The notes under the pieces were generated by a model. The model did not search any database, had not been told where the DNA came from, and saw only the letters and a list, made by a program, of their open reading frames with translations. Positions 11,532 through 21,605 of a stretch of DNA of 64,000 nt are shown here, piece after piece (within the stretch, counting starts at the first letter, position 1; the number at the start of each line of letters is the position of its first letter). Source of the DNA: Vibrio azureus (GTDB lineage: Bacteria; Pseudomonadota; Gammaproteobacteria; Enterobacterales; Vibrionaceae); assembly GCF_002849855.1 (NCBI RefSeq), contig NZ_CP018616.1, forward strand, positions 2,852,001-2,916,000, in the 5' to 3' direction. The translations under genes and the position numbers were made by a program.

Positions 11532-11616
11532 CGATGTCGCTGCTAATGCTATATTGTTACTAATACTATATTGTTACTAATACTATATTGTTACTAATGC
11601 TATATCGTTGCTAAGT
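11532..11616. repeat. 17-bp tandem repeat, about five copies
   Basis: CTATATTGTTACTAATA is present three times almost perfectly, flanked by one degenerate copy on each side. It begins three bases after the MATE gene stop. It may vary in copy number between strains. Confidence 0.85.
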
Positions 11617-11657
11617 ATAATGTCGCCGCGCAACACATAAAACCTAAGACAACCCCT

Positions 11658-11690
11658 TATACCCAAGTCACCTCAAGATGCTGGAGTATA
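11658..11690. repeat. Dispersed repeat, copy 1 (TATACCCAAGT type)
   Basis: TATACCCAAGTCACCTCAAG followed by ATGCTGGAGTATA; the ends TATAC/GTATA are inverted. Related copies occur at 32793-32811 (opposite orientation) and 57311-57336. Confidence 0.7.
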
Positions 11691-11695
11691 AAATG

Positions 11696-11733
11696 AAAAG
11701 CCCCGTCAATGATGTCCATTGACGGGGCTTTTT
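11696..11733. terminator. Bidirectional terminator between MATE gene and pfkA
   Basis: AAAAGCCCCGTCAATG and CATTGACGGGGCTTTTT form a long perfect stem between convergent genes. Confidence 0.93.
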
Positions 11734-11749
11734 AAATCATAGCTGCTTA

Positions 11750-12712
11750 TTAGAACAACTCTTCAGCAACTTGGTAGAGATCGCTACGTACAGGGCGTTT
11801 CATATTCTCTATCGCATCGATGATATCGTGGTGAACCAGTTGCTCTTTCACGATACCAACACAACGACCACCGTGGCCATCCATCAAAAGATGAACCGCA
11901 TAGTTACCCATGCGAGAAGCCAGTACTCGGTCAAATGCCGTTGGGCGTCCACCACGTTGAATGTGTCCCAGTACAGTCGCACGAGTTTCACGTCCAGTTG
12001 CCGCTTCAATATCTCTTGCTAGCTCATTGGCATCCATCATTAACTCAGTCAGAGCAATAATGGCGTGCTTTTTACCTTTCTCAATACCATCTTGAATATT
12101 GCTGATCAGCTTTTCTTTGTCTAATCCGGTTTCAGGAGTAATGATGTACTCACAACCACCAGCAATTGCTGACATTAGGCTCAAGTCGCCACAATGGCGG
12201 CCCATGATTTCAACAATGGAAATACGTTGGTGAGATGAAGAGGTATCACGCAAACGATCAATAGCGTCAACGACTGTATTTAAAGCTGTTAAGTAGCCAA
12301 TTGTGTAGTCCGTGCCTGCGATATCGTTATCGATAGTACCTGGGAGACCAATACATGGGTAACCCATTTCGGTCAGTTTCTTAGCACCCATGTAAGAGCC
12401 ATCACCACCGATAACAACAAGTGCATCAATGCCATGCTGTTTTAAATTTTCAATCGCTTTTTCGCGAACGGCTTCTTCTTTAAATTCAGGGAAACGTGCA
12501 GAGCCTAGGAAAGTACCGCCTCTGTTAATCACATCAGAAACGCTTGAACGATCCAGTTTTTCAATGCGGCCTTCATAAAGACCTAAATAGCCATCGTAAA
12601 CACCGTAAACTTCCAATCCCTCAGATAGTGCCGTACGAACGACACCGCGTACTGCTGCGTTCATACCAGGTGCGTCACCGCCACTTGTTAAAACACCAAT
12701 CTTCTTAATCAT
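11750..12712 (-). CDS. pfkA: 6-phosphofructokinase (ATP-dependent)
   Basis: Glycolytic enzyme phosphorylating fructose 6-phosphate. The start is placed at [18 protein letters not shown] (12712), preceded by GAGGG, giving 320 residues, the usual PfkA length; the frame runs 21 codons further upstream without family similarity. The catalytic motif GTIDNDI and the ATP site GGDGS are present. It is monocistronic with the shared terminator downstream. Confidence 0.97.
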   Translation of the reverse strand: MIKKIGVLTSGGDAPGMNAAVRGVVRTALSEGLEVYGVYDGYLGLYEGRIEKLDRSSVSDVINRGGTFLGSARFPEFKEEAVREKAIENLKQHGIDALVVIGGDGSYMGAKKLTEMGYPCIGLPGTIDNDIAGTDYTIGYLTALNTVVDAIDRLRDTSSSHQRISIVEIMGRHCGDLSLMSAIAGGCEYIITPETGLDKEKLISNIQDGIEKGKKHAIIALTELMMDANELARDIEAATGRETRATVLGHIQRGGRPTAFDRVLASRMGNYAVHLLMDGHGGRCVGIVKEQLVHHDIIDAIENMKRPVRSDLYQVAEELF

Positions 12713-12992
12713 GTTCACCCTCGATCTTTGGCAATCAATTGTTGGATTTTTTGTAGGCTTCTTGTTATCAAGCAACCTAGTTAATTCAGAACTGTACGTT
12801 ATGTTACATTTCCTCTACAGGAATACCAATGAAAACGCACTTTTTTATGTAAATTTTCTACTTATGTAATAGTATTACAGTTTCAGCCTACCCTTTGTTG
12901 ATTCACATCAGGATCTCGATTCTTAATTAACTAAGATGGAAAGATAGCCAATAAGTAGCCATTTGTCTCAACAATATCTGCTTAACCAATGT

Positions 12993-13901
12993 CTACCAGT
13001 CTTGCTCTTTTTGTTCTTTCTCAGCCCCAAAAACAACCGATATGGGATCTTGATGAATCAGAATATCAGCACCCGGAAACTTCGCCAAAAGTGCTTCTTC
13101 CGCTTTGTCGGCAATATAATGTGCCTCAATAAGACGTAGGTTATCGTTTAATTCCAAGTGCAGCTGAATAAATCGTGTCGGGCCCGACATACGAGTTCGT
13201 AGTTGATGAACACCTAATACACCTTCAACGGTGAGGCAAGTCGTGCGAATTTGCGCTAATTCTTCATCAGGCAATTTTCTATCTAATAAGGTTTGCGTCG
13301 CTTCTTTCACCATATTAAACGCACTGTAAAGAATAAACACACCAATGCCGATCGCAAATGCCGCATCCGCTTGTGTGAAGCCAAAATAACTGAGGCCCAG
13401 CGCGACCATGATCGCTCCGTTCATATACAAGTCGGTTTGATAGTGTAGTGAGTCAGCCGCAATCGCCTGACTGCCAGTAACCCGAACCACATGCTTTTGG
13501 AACACGACAAGCCCAAAGGTGACAACGATAGCAAACATCGAAACATACACACCCAGTTCCGGATCATTGAGTTCCCCGGGGCGGAAAAAGCGTTCAATAC
13601 CATTGAGAATAAGGAAAACTGCCGAGCCAGAAATGAACATCGCTTGTGCTAAAGCCGCCAAGGATTCTGCTTTACCATGACCAAATGTGTGCTCTCGATC
13701 AGCAGGCTGTAGGGCATAGCGCACCACTACAAGGTTAACGACCGAGGCAGCAATGTCCAACATCGAATCAATCAAAGATGCCAGTAAACTCACTGAACCT
13801 GTCATCCACCAAGTGATGACTTTTACGATTAATAAAAGGGTTGCCACTATCGTCGCCGTCCAAGCAGCCATCGTGACTAAACGTGCATATTGGTGTTTCA
13901 T
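12993..13901 (-). CDS. fieF: Cation diffusion facilitator FieF (Fe/Zn exporter)
   Basis: Inner-membrane proton-coupled exporter of divalent metal ions. It has about 302 residues starting at [14 protein letters not shown] (13901; an upstream in-frame TTG is less likely). Six transmembrane helices are followed by a cytoplasmic metal-binding domain. The metal-site patterns [12 protein letters not shown] and [12 protein letters not shown] carry the expected aspartate and histidine residues. It neighbours the Cpx locus, as in E. coli. Confidence 0.93.
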   Translation of the reverse strand: MKHQYARLVTMAAWTATIVATLLLIVKVITWWMTGSVSLLASLIDSMLDIAASVVNLVVVRYALQPADREHTFGHGKAESLAALAQAMFISGSAVFLILNGIERFFRPGELNDPELGVYVSMFAIVVTFGLVVFQKHVVRVTGSQAIAADSLHYQTDLYMNGAIMVALGLSYFGFTQADAAFAIGIGVFILYSAFNMVKEATQTLLDRKLPDEELAQIRTTCLTVEGVLGVHQLRTRMSGPTRFIQLHLELNDNLRLIEAHYIADKAEEALLAKFPGADILIHQDPISVVFGAEKEQKEQDW

Positions 13902-13974
13902 AATCAAAAAGTTACTTCAAGCCATATGTTGAGTATATCTTGATAATCATGTCATGAGTATGAATTTACCAATC

Positions 13975-14001
13975 AAAAAGAGCAGCGGATGCTGCTCTTT
14001 T
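13975..14001 (-). terminator. Terminator of the cpxP gene
   Basis: AAAAGAGCAGC-ATCC-GCTGCTCTTTTT, read on the minus strand, 25 bases after the cpxP stop. Confidence 0.9.
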
Positions 14002-14025
14002 GGGGGCATGATTCGAGATTGAGAA

Positions 14026-14523
14026 TCAATCGTTGTGCTTTTTCTCAAGGCGAATGTATTTTTTCTCAGCACATTCCTGCGTACGTGCCTTTTTCAGCTC
14101 GGCATATTTCACTTTTTGTGCAGGTGTTAATACGCTAAGCAATTTATGTTTTTTCTCCAACAATGCGACGCGACGCTCGGTTTGCTTTTCAACCATTTCT
14201 TTAGCAAGCTTGTTCGCCGCTTCTTTATCAAAGTTGTCTGCCAACACAAGAGCTTGCACTTTCTCGTTGTGAGTTAAACGTGCTACCTTTTTTTCTTCCA
14301 GCTTGGCAAACTTTTGTTTCTTTTCGAGTTTGCTGAATTTACGTAATTCTTTTATCTGTTCTTTTTGCGCATCAGTTAAATCAAGCTGCTTCAAAAGCGC
14401 ACGTTCTTGACCCATGCACTTGTCACCTGAATGCGCTTTACCATCAGAAGCAAATGCACTTGCTGCACTCAAAGTTAAAGGTAGAACCATCGCCGCTAGT
14501 ACAAATTGTTTGGTCGATTTCAT
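14026..14523 (-). CDS. cpxP: Periplasmic CpxP/Spy family stress protein
   Basis: Periplasmic chaperone-like inhibitor of CpxA. It has 165 residues with an N-terminal signal peptide (about residues 1-25, cleaved near ASAFA) and two LTxxQ-type motifs (LDLTDAQKEQ and LTPAQKVKY), the hallmark of Spy/CpxP proteins. It is highly charged and helical. It is divergent from cpxRA across a perfect CpxR box, the arrangement known from E. coli. Confidence 0.87.
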   Translation of the reverse strand: MKSTKQFVLAAMVLPLTLSAASAFASDGKAHSGDKCMGQERALLKQLDLTDAQKEQIKELRKFSKLEKKQKFAKLEEKKVARLTHNEKVQALVLADNFDKEAANKLAKEMVEKQTERRVALLEKKHKLLSVLTPAQKVKYAELKKARTQECAEKKYIRLEKKHND

Positions 14524-14621
14524 AATTAGATTCCTTACACAGGTTAGTGATTCATCTGAGCTGCTCTCACAGCGCTTGAGTGTAGAATAAAACCTGTTAG
14601 GTAAAGCAACGTATAGAAAGC

Positions 14622-14636
14622 GTAAAGAATCGTAAA
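14622..14636. promoter_or_regulatory. CpxR box between cpxP and cpxRA
   Basis: GTAAA-GAATC-GTAAA matches the CpxR consensus GTAAA-N5-GTAAA exactly. It lies 99 bases from the cpxP start and 78 bases from the cpxR start, so it may serve both divergent units. A further GTAAA occurs at 14601. Confidence 0.85.
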
Positions 14637-14713
14637 GAATCGCTTGAGATACCCTTGCTCACACAAGATAAGATGTAAGATTAAACAAAAACCACTCGAT
14701 TATGGATATGACA

Positions 14714-15403
14714 ATGGCAAACATTCTCTTAATTGATGATGATATAGAACTCACTGGCTTGCTAAAAGAAGTGCTCAGCTTTGAGGGATTTTTGGTTACC
14801 GAAACCAATGATGGCCAAGCCGGGTTGGCTGCACTCAATGCCGATATAGACCTCATCTTACTTGATGTGATGATGCCCAAACTGAATGGGCTAGAAACAC
14901 TGAAACGTCTACGAGAGCAATGGGACACCCCCGTACTCATGCTGACCGCAAAGGGAGAAGAGATTGACCGAGTCATAGGTCTAGAACTTGGCGCTGATGA
15001 TTATTTACCAAAGCCATTCAGTGATCGCGAGCTGTTAGCCCGTATTCGTGCCATTCTTCGTCGTACAAGCAGCAATCAAAAAAGCAGTAAAGATAGCGAT
15101 TGTGTCGAGTATCAACAGATAAAACTTTATCCAGGTAAGCAAGAAGCTTACTTTGAGCAAACATTACTCGATTTAACCACCACCGAATTTGCCCTGCTGA
15201 CGCATTTTTTACAGCACCCAGGTCAAGTGCTTACCAAAGAGACGTTGAGCATCGAAGTACTTGGGAAACGCTTAGCCGCCTTTGATCGTGCGATTGATAT
15301 GCATGTCTCAAATTTACGCAAAAAACTCCCAGAGCAAAATAACGGCAAACCGCGCATCAAAACGTTACGCGGACGCGGCTACCTGTTTGTTGAGGAGGAC
15401 TAA
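14714..15403 (+). CDS. cpxR: Response regulator CpxR
   Basis: OmpR-family transcription factor of the envelope-stress response. The receiver domain has acidic residues near DDD at positions 8-10, the phosphoacceptor Asp51 in LILLDVMMPK and Lys in LPKPF; a winged-helix DNA-binding domain follows (about 135-230). I chose MANILLIDDD (14714) by family; in-frame ATGs at 14702 and 14708 are possible, and no start has a strong ribosome site. Its stop overlaps cpxA by one base. Confidence 0.95.
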   Translation: MANILLIDDDIELTGLLKEVLSFEGFLVTETNDGQAGLAALNADIDLILLDVMMPKLNGLETLKRLREQWDTPVLMLTAKGEEIDRVIGLELGADDYLPKPFSDRELLARIRAILRRTSSNQKSSKDSDCVEYQQIKLYPGKQEAYFEQTLLDLTTTEFALLTHFLQHPGQVLTKETLSIEVLGKRLAAFDRAIDMHVSNLRKKLPEQNNGKPRIKTLRGRGYLFVEED

Positions 15404-16797
15404 TGCGCCAATCACGTTTTAGCTTGCCACACCTAAACAGTTTATACGGACGTATTTTTGCGATTTTTTGGCTCACCATGTTTTTGGTTCTCATCGCAGT
15501 TTTGTCACTGCCCCATCTTGACCCTCGTAAAGTACATGATATCCCACAATCTCAGCAACAGACCTTACTGGAGATTCGCAATAACCTAGAAAAACAATAT
15601 CATGGTCAAACAAACCTCGGCAAAATTCTCTTTGGTATCGAAGGGATACGACACAATAAATACCCTCTGCGTCCACGCCTATTCTTTACTGATCATGAAG
15701 GCACGATTCTCAGCACTGCCAAACACAAAGAGTTCAAGCTTCGTGCTCTGAAAAATTTTGTCACGCTCAGCGAAGATATCTCTCGCCCAACCCAAAAATT
15801 GTATGGCCGCTACATGTTGGCAGGACCAATCCCCATCACACTGGCGAACTCTGATTTACTGATGTACGTCGGTTTTAAATGGAATGAACCGCCTCCATTT
15901 ATGCTGCGCTTATTTGACCATCCTGTACAGCTCTTATTAGCGATTATGCTGGCCAGTACACCTTTGCTTTTGTGGCTCGCTTGGGCCCTCAGTCAACCCG
16001 CTCGCCGATTAGAAGCAGCAGCAAAGAATGTAGCTAGAGGGGCGTTTATTATTGATCCCAAATTAGAAAGGGGCACGACAGAGTTTCGTCAAGCAGGTGC
16101 GAGCTTTAATCAGATGGTTGAAGCAGTGAATCAAATGATTTCAGGTCAGCAGCGTCTGCTGTCTGATATCTCTCATGAGTTACGCTCCCCCCTGACACGA
16201 TTGCGCATGGCCAACGCATTAGCAACACGAAAACAAGGGGAGAGCCCTGAACTGACTCGTATTGATACCGAAGCCCAGCGCCTTGAACAAATGATCGCTG
16301 AGTTACTGACACTCTCGCGCAGCCAAGTCGACAGCCATTTAACGCGAGAAACACAACCTCTTTCCAGTTTATGGGAGGAGATCCTTGAAGATGCTCAATT
16401 TGAAGCCGAACAAATGAGCAAACACCTCCGCTATACCCCTCTTCCCGAGCGAACGATCTCCGGGAACCCCAAGCTGCTAATGAGCGCAGTGGAAAATATT
16501 ATTCGTAACGCTATTTACTATGGTAAAGACGAGGTAAAGATCGAAATTACCGATTCTCCTGAACGATTAAGCATCGTGGTTGATGACAATGGTGAAGGCG
16601 TCCCAGAGCAAGAACGTGAGGCCATTTTCCGTCCATTCTACCGAGTTTCAACCGCTCGAGACCGACACTCTGGAGGCACAGGGTTAGGCTTAACCATTAC
16701 CGAGAGTGCCATTCGCCAGCATAGCGGAACCATTCTTGCTTCAGAGAGCCCGCTTGGTGGCTTACGAGTCACGGTGACCTTGCCTTTGCTCAGGTAA
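15403..16797 (+). CDS. cpxA: Sensor histidine kinase CpxA
   Basis: Inner-membrane sensor kinase of envelope stress. It has 464 residues: first transmembrane helix about 17-37, a periplasmic sensor region to about 172, a second helix about 175-196, a HAMP linker, a dimerisation domain with phospho-His258 in LLSDISHELRSPL, and a catalytic domain with N box, VDDNGEGVP and GGTGLGL. It is translationally coupled to cpxR. Confidence 0.95.
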   Translation: MRQSRFSLPHLNSLYGRIFAIFWLTMFLVLIAVLSLPHLDPRKVHDIPQSQQQTLLEIRNNLEKQYHGQTNLGKILFGIEGIRHNKYPLRPRLFFTDHEGTILSTAKHKEFKLRALKNFVTLSEDISRPTQKLYGRYMLAGPIPITLANSDLLMYVGFKWNEPPPFMLRLFDHPVQLLLAIMLASTPLLLWLAWALSQPARRLEAAAKNVARGAFIIDPKLERGTTEFRQAGASFNQMVEAVNQMISGQQRLLSDISHELRSPLTRLRMANALATRKQGESPELTRIDTEAQRLEQMIAELLTLSRSQVDSHLTRETQPLSSLWEEILEDAQFEAEQMSKHLRYTPLPERTISGNPKLLMSAVENIIRNAIYYGKDEVKIEITDSPERLSIVVDDNGEGVPEQEREAIFRPFYRVSTARDRHSGGTGLGLTITESAIRQHSGTILASESPLGGLRVTVTLPLLR

Positions 16798-16859
16798 GAG
16801 TTAGGCAAATAAAGGTTATCTTGCTACTTATGATGGCTGGCCGTTTCTCACGTCACATC

Positions 16860-16904
16860 TTCTCAAGTGGAAAGTTCTCAAGTAGAAAGTTCTCAAGAGA
16901 AAAG
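16860..16904. repeat. 15-bp tandem repeat, three copies
   Basis: TTCTCAAGTGGAAAG repeated three times with two or three changes. It is flanked by an imperfect inverted repeat, GATGGCTGGCC (16832-16842) and GGCTAGCCATC (16907-16917), between cpxA and trmL. Confidence 0.8.
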
Positions 16905-17001
16905 TGGCTAGCCATCGGAACTCAACTCTGGTTGCGTCTATACCCGACGCCCTAACTGCGTATATACTGCTGACCTATTTTCACTCAATCGATGACCAAC
17001 C

Positions 17002-17481
17002 ATGTTTGATATTGCTCTATATGAACCAGAAATTGCACCTAACACAGGTAATATTATTCGCCTATGTGCTAATTGTGGTGCCAACCTCCATTTAATTGAG
17101 CCACTTGGCTTTGATCTTGAAGAAAAAAGAGTTCGCCGAGCTGGGTTAGATTATCGTGATTTAGCCCGCGTGACACGCCATAAAAACTATCAAGCTTTTC
17201 TGGAATACTTACAGCAAGAAAAACAAGGTAACTTTCGCCTGTTCGCTTGTACAACCAAAACGACAGGTCATCATGTTGATGCTACCTATCAACCTGGTGA
17301 TGTACTCATGTTTGGCCCTGAAACGCGCGGCTTACCTGCAGAAGTGATTGATAGCCTACCCATGGAACAGCGTATTCGTATTCCCATGATGCCTGATGCT
17401 CGCAGCCTCAATTTATCCAATGCCGTCGCAATTATAGCCTTTGAAGCATGGAGACAAATGGGCTTTAACGGCGCGGTCTAA
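17002..17481 (+). CDS. trmL: tRNA (cytidine(34)-2'-O)-methyltransferase TrmL
   Basis: SPOUT-fold methyltransferase modifying the wobble base of leucine tRNAs. It has 159 residues and starts [17 protein letters not shown], the family N-terminus. The knot motifs [10 protein letters not shown] and [19 protein letters not shown] are intact. The ribosome site is weak. It is a lone gene upstream of a bidirectional hairpin. Confidence 0.96.
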   Translation: MFDIALYEPEIAPNTGNIIRLCANCGANLHLIEPLGFDLEEKRVRRAGLDYRDLARVTRHKNYQAFLEYLQQEKQGNFRLFACTTKTTGHHVDATYQPGDVLMFGPETRGLPAEVIDSLPMEQRIRIPMMPDARSLNLSNAVAIIAFEAWRQMGFNGAV

Positions 17482-17520
17482 ACCGTTATTACCTCACCCA
17501 TCTCTTTCGTTCTATGCATA

Positions 17521-17549
17521 AAAAAGCCCAATCAAGTGAATTGGGCTAT
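17521..17549 (-). terminator. Terminator between trmL and fxsA (strongest on minus strand)
   Basis: AGCCCAAT-N7-ATTGGGCT stem; on the minus strand it is followed by six T, so it most likely ends fxsA. Confidence 0.87.
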
Positions 17550-17584
17550 TAATGAACACTCAGCAAGCTCCGTTGAGATTAAAG

Positions 17585-18073
17585 TCAATTGAGCTTGTTT
17601 CGATCATCATCGTCTTTACGTTCATATTCCCCTTCAAATGTCTTCCCTTGTTCGGAGTGACTATCGAATGGGCCATGATTTGAATAGCCAGCATGAAAAC
17701 CACCATTTCCCATTGGCTTAAGCACGACTTTTGCCATGAGATACTTGGCCATCATTGCTCGAGGTGCAGGTAATAACATCGTCATTCCCAAAGCATCGGT
17801 CAGAAAACCAGGGGTTAAAAGTAACACTCCCGCAACCGCCAACAATACACCTTCGAAAATTTGCTGAGCAGGCAATTCACCTTGCTGTAAGCGAGTCTGA
17901 ACAGACATCAATGTTTGCAAACCTTGGCTACGAACCAAAGAAGCACCAACAAAAGCGGTAATCAAGACCAGTCCAATGGTTGGCCAAAAGCCCAAAAAGC
18001 CGCCCACTTTAATAAACAAACCAATCTCAATAACTGGGACAAGAATAAAAGCCAATAATAAAATAGGAAACAC
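17585..18073 (-). CDS. fxsA: FxsA family membrane protein
   Basis: Inner-membrane protein; overproduction of E. coli FxsA is known to relieve exclusion of phage T7 by the F plasmid, but its cellular role is unclear. Three to four hydrophobic helices and the family stretch TAFVGASLVRSQG are visible. I place the start at a GTG (18073, first residues MFPILLLAF) because AAAGGAG lies five bases upstream; the open frame reaches 18106. The C-terminal tail is hydrophilic and acidic. Confidence 0.85.
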   Translation of the reverse strand: MFPILLLAFILVPVIEIGLFIKVGGFLGFWPTIGLVLITAFVGASLVRSQGLQTLMSVQTRLQQGELPAQQIFEGVLLAVAGVLLLTPGFLTDALGMTMLLPAPRAMMAKYLMAKVVLKPMGNGGFHAGYSNHGPFDSHSEQGKTFEGEYERKDDDDRNKLN

Positions 18074-18106
18074 ACTCACTCCTTTGTTTCGATATACCTC
18101 TGCCAA

Positions 18107-18502
18107 TTCAAGTTGTTACTCTGGATAGCGCATGCTGTTGATGCATTGAACGCCTCTAAAGCCCCTTGAATGCAGTCGCTTGAGTACAGTGTAATGGCAA
18201 ACCTCTACTTGGCTCAAATAAACCTCACTATGATCCAAATCATGGCAGCAACGAAATTACTTTGAGCGCCCACCTCATCAGTTTTCTCTTCAAATAAACC
18301 CTGTTTATATATTGCAAAATATCGTGGTTAAAATAACAAGAAAAGTGATCCACTTACTATTTTTATACGCAAACTGCAGTATTATGTACCGCATTAAGTC
18401 AGGACGGATTTTCCAGCCAAATACTCTGATGAACGGACTCTCAACTGCAGATGTGGCTAAAAAACACTCTTTATATCAGAATTACCATCTAAGGATCCTG
18501 TT
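18107..18502. other. Intergenic region upstream of aspA with a palindromic FNR/CRP-like site
   Basis: About 395 bases without a gene between divergent fxsA and aspA. The only structured element seen is ATGAT-CCAA-ATCAT at 18230-18243, one mismatch per half from the FNR consensus TTGAT-N4-ATCAA. It is a candidate only; the position relative to the aspA promoter is unknown. Confidence 0.35.
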
Positions 18503-19954
18503 ATGGCTACACTATCTGATGCTCCACAAACAGCACATCAAGCCACACGAATTGAGGAAGACCTGCTCGGCCAACGTCATGTTCCAGCTGATGCTTACTA
18601 TGGCATCCATACTCTGCGTGCGATAGAAAACTTCAACATCTCAAGTACCACCATTTCAGACGTTCCTGAATTTGTACGTGGCATGGTCATGACCAAAAAG
18701 GCTGCTGCACTGGCCAATAAAGAGCTCGGAGCCATCCCTAAAGACGTCGCTGATTACATTCTTCAAGCGTGTGATCTTATCCTTGAGACAGGCAAATGTA
18801 TGGACCAGTTCCCATCAGATGTATTTCAAGGTGGAGCTGGCACTTCTGTCAATATGAACACCAATGAAGTGATTGCCAACGTCGCGCTTGAACTGATGGG
18901 CAAGGAAAAAGGCCAATATGAGTTCATCAATCCAAACGATCATGTCAATAAAAGCCAGTCGACCAACTGTGCTTACCCAACAGGATTTCGTATCGCGGTT
19001 TTCAACAGCGTACAACAGTTGATGGAAGCAATTGAATATCTAAAAGGTGCCTTCGAACTGAAAGCATCTGAGTTTAAAGATGTTCTTAAAATGGGACGTA
19101 CCCAGTTGCAAGATGCAGTGCCAATGACGGTAGGTCAGGAATTCCACGCTTGGGCCGTGACACTAAACGAAGAAATTCGTGCACTCGATTACACGTCTAA
19201 ACTGCTACTCGAAATCAACCTGGGTGCGACCGCTATCGGTACAGGCCTGAATACACCAACCGGTTACCAAGCTTTGGCCGTCAAACACTTAGCAGAGGTA
19301 ACAGGCCTAGACGTTGTTCCTGCTGAAGATTTGATCGAAGCAACCTCTGACTGTGGCGCTTATGTTATGGCACACGGCGCACTTAAGCGTCTAGCAGTCA
19401 AACTTTCAAAGATTTGTAATGACCTTCGTCTACTTTCTTCAGGTCCACGATCAGGTCTTAACGAGCTGAACTTACCTGAAATGCAAGCTGGCTCTTCGAT
19501 CATGCCAGCAAAGGTTAACCCTGTTATTCCAGAAGTCGTCAACCAAGTCTGCTTTAAGGTACTCGGTAACGACAATACCGTCTCTTTCGCAGCAGAGGGT
19601 GGGCAACTTCAGCTCAACGTTATGGAACCTGTGATCGCACAAAGCGTCTTTGAATCGATCTCTCTTCTTCACAATGCGTGTGTTAATCTGCGTGATAAAT
19701 GCATCGATGGTATTACCGTCAACAAGGAGATCTGTGAGAACTACGTTTACAGCTCCATCGGAATCGTCACATACCTTAACCCGTATATCGGTCATCACGA
19801 GGGGGATATTGTCGGCAAGATCTGCGCAGAAACAGGCAAGAGTGTCCGTGACGTCGTTCTCGAGCGGGGCTTATTAACGGCTGAAGAACTCGATGACATC
19901 TTATCAGTCGAAAACTTTATGCACCCAACCTACAAAGCAAAACGTTACGATTAA
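18503..19954 (+). CDS. aspA: Aspartate ammonia-lyase (aspartase)
   Basis: Converts L-aspartate to fumarate and ammonia. It has 483 residues of the fumarase/aspartase superfamily, with the signature loop [16 protein letters not shown] and the substrate-binding stretches [10 protein letters not shown] and [14 protein letters not shown] lies seven bases before the ATG. dcuA lies downstream, beyond a terminator; fumarate produced here can feed the fumarate reductase encoded at the left of the window. Confidence 0.96.
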   Translation: MATLSDAPQTAHQATRIEEDLLGQRHVPADAYYGIHTLRAIENFNISSTTISDVPEFVRGMVMTKKAAALANKELGAIPKDVADYILQACDLILETGKCMDQFPSDVFQGGAGTSVNMNTNEVIANVALELMGKEKGQYEFINPNDHVNKSQSTNCAYPTGFRIAVFNSVQQLMEAIEYLKGAFELKASEFKDVLKMGRTQLQDAVPMTVGQEFHAWAVTLNEEIRALDYTSKLLLEINLGATAIGTGLNTPTGYQALAVKHLAEVTGLDVVPAEDLIEATSDCGAYVMAHGALKRLAVKLSKICNDLRLLSSGPRSGLNELNLPEMQAGSSIMPAKVNPVIPEVVNQVCFKVLGNDNTVSFAAEGGQLQLNVMEPVIAQSVFESISLLHNACVNLRDKCIDGITVNKEICENYVYSSIGIVTYLNPYIGHHEGDIVGKICAETGKSVRDVVLERGLLTAEELDDILSVENFMHPTYKAKRYD

Positions 19955-19967
19955 GTGCACACAACTT

Positions 19968-19992
19968 AGGGCTCCCAAGGGGGCCCTTTTTT
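19968..19992 (+). terminator. Terminator of aspA
   Basis: GGGCTCCC/GGGGGCCC stem (one G-T pair) followed by six T, 13 bases after the stop. Confidence 0.88.
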
Positions 19993-20139
19993 AGGCCGCA
20001 CACTTAATCCCTTATTTTTTAAGTGGTTTATATTTTCTCAATGTGAGTCTACTTTTCTGAATATTTGTTTCATCCCTCAGTGCCTACAAATTCAAGTATT
20101 CAAAAAATCAGAATCTTAAAACTCAAGAGGTAATAATCT

Positions 20140-21447
20140 ATGGTCATGGTCGAACTCTTTGTGGTTCTCTTCTTCATTTATATTGGAGCAAGAATTGGCG
20201 GTATCGGCATTGGTTTTGCGGGTGGTGCAGGTGTTGTTGCGTTATCGCTCATTCTGGGTGTCCCAACCAGTCAATCTTACATTCCGGTTGATGTTATTTT
20301 GATCATTATGTCGGTCATCACGGCGATTGCGGCGATGCAAGTGGCAGGTGGTCTCGATTGGATGGTTCAAGTCGCCGAAGATTTTTTACGTCGCAACCCT
20401 GCCAGAATCACCTTCTATGCACCCATTGTGACTTTTCTTATGACGCTTCTCGCTGGTACTGGGCATACCGCATTTTCAACCCTACCAGTCATCGCAGAAG
20501 TTGCCAAAGGTCAAGGTGTCCGGCCTTCTCGTCCGCTATCGATTGCCGTCGTTGCTTCACAGATTGCCATCACAGCCTCTCCTATCTCTGCCGCTGTCGT
20601 GGCCTTTGCTGCAATGTTGGCACCATTTGGAGTGGATTATCTCACCTTACTTGCCGTGTGCATCCCAACGACCTTTATCGCCTGTATGATCGGTGCATTC
20701 GTCGCAAACTATATGGGTTCAGAGCTAAAAGATGATCCTGAGTATCAAGAGCGTTTAGCAAAAGGCCTGATCAAACTTAACACCGAATCTAGACGCGAAA
20801 TCTTGCCCACCGCGAAAAAAGCCACTTTTATCTTCCTCGCAGCGATCGCGTTTGTGGTGTGTTATGCCGCCGCTATTTCAGGCTCAATCGGCTTAATCGA
20901 GAACCCTGCTCTGGGTCGTAACGAAGCCATCATGACCATCATGCTGGCCGCCGCGACTGCTATCGTGATGTGTTGTAAAATCGATGCTGACAAAATTCCT
21001 TCAGCGGCCACGTTTCGTTCCGGTATGACCGCATGTGTCTGTGTACTTGGTGTCGCTTGGTTAGGCTCAACTTTCGTTAACGCACACGTTGATGGCATCA
21101 AAGAAGTCGCTGGAACATTATTGGCAGATTATCCTTGGATGCTGGCTTTAGTTCTTTTCTTTGCCTCAATGTTGCTTTACTCACAAGGCGCAACAACCGT
21201 CGCTTTAATGCCGGCAGCACTTGCCATTGGCGTAGCTCCATTAACAGCAGTTGCCTCCTTTGCTGCGGTCAGTGCGCTGTTTGTTTTACCGACTTACCCA
21301 ACGCTCCTGGCAGCAGTTGAAATGGATGATACAGGTTCAACCCGTATTGGCCAGTATGTTTTCAACCACCCATTCTTCATTCCAGGGGTGACCACTATTA
21401 GCTCAGCGGTGGCATTAGGCTTTATATTTGGAAGCTTTATTCTGTAA
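20140..21447 (+). CDS. dcuA: Anaerobic C4-dicarboxylate antiporter DcuA
   Basis: Inner-membrane carrier exchanging fumarate, aspartate or malate for succinate in anaerobic growth. It has 435 residues with 10-12 hydrophobic helices and the family N-terminus ARIGGIGIGFAGGAG and AMQVAGGLDWMV. DcuA and DcuB are similar; the aspA neighbour favours DcuA. It has its own terminator. Confidence 0.9.
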   Translation: MVMVELFVVLFFIYIGARIGGIGIGFAGGAGVVALSLILGVPTSQSYIPVDVILIIMSVITAIAAMQVAGGLDWMVQVAEDFLRRNPARITFYAPIVTFLMTLLAGTGHTAFSTLPVIAEVAKGQGVRPSRPLSIAVVASQIAITASPISAAVVAFAAMLAPFGVDYLTLLAVCIPTTFIACMIGAFVANYMGSELKDDPEYQERLAKGLIKLNTESRREILPTAKKATFIFLAAIAFVVCYAAAISGSIGLIENPALGRNEAIMTIMLAAATAIVMCCKIDADKIPSAATFRSGMTACVCVLGVAWLGSTFVNAHVDGIKEVAGTLLADYPWMLALVLFFASMLLYSQGATTVALMPAALAIGVAPLTAVASFAAVSALFVLPTYPTLLAAVEMDDTGSTRIGQYVFNHPFFIPGVTTISSAVALGFIFGSFIL

Positions 21448-21465
21448 GGCTTTCTTGATTTGATT

Positions 21466-21490
21466 GGGGAGCGACAGCTCCCCTTTTTTT
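21466..21490 (+). terminator. Terminator of dcuA
   Basis: GGGGAGC-GACA-GCTCCCC followed by seven T. Confidence 0.95.
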
Positions 21491-21605
21491 ATCTTCAAAT
21501 AATTTACTGAACGAGAAATAACCACAAAGATGAAACTAATTCAATCACAAGCCTGTCTGATTAGGTTAAACTGACAACAAATAATTAAATTCAAACGAAG
21601 TTCTT

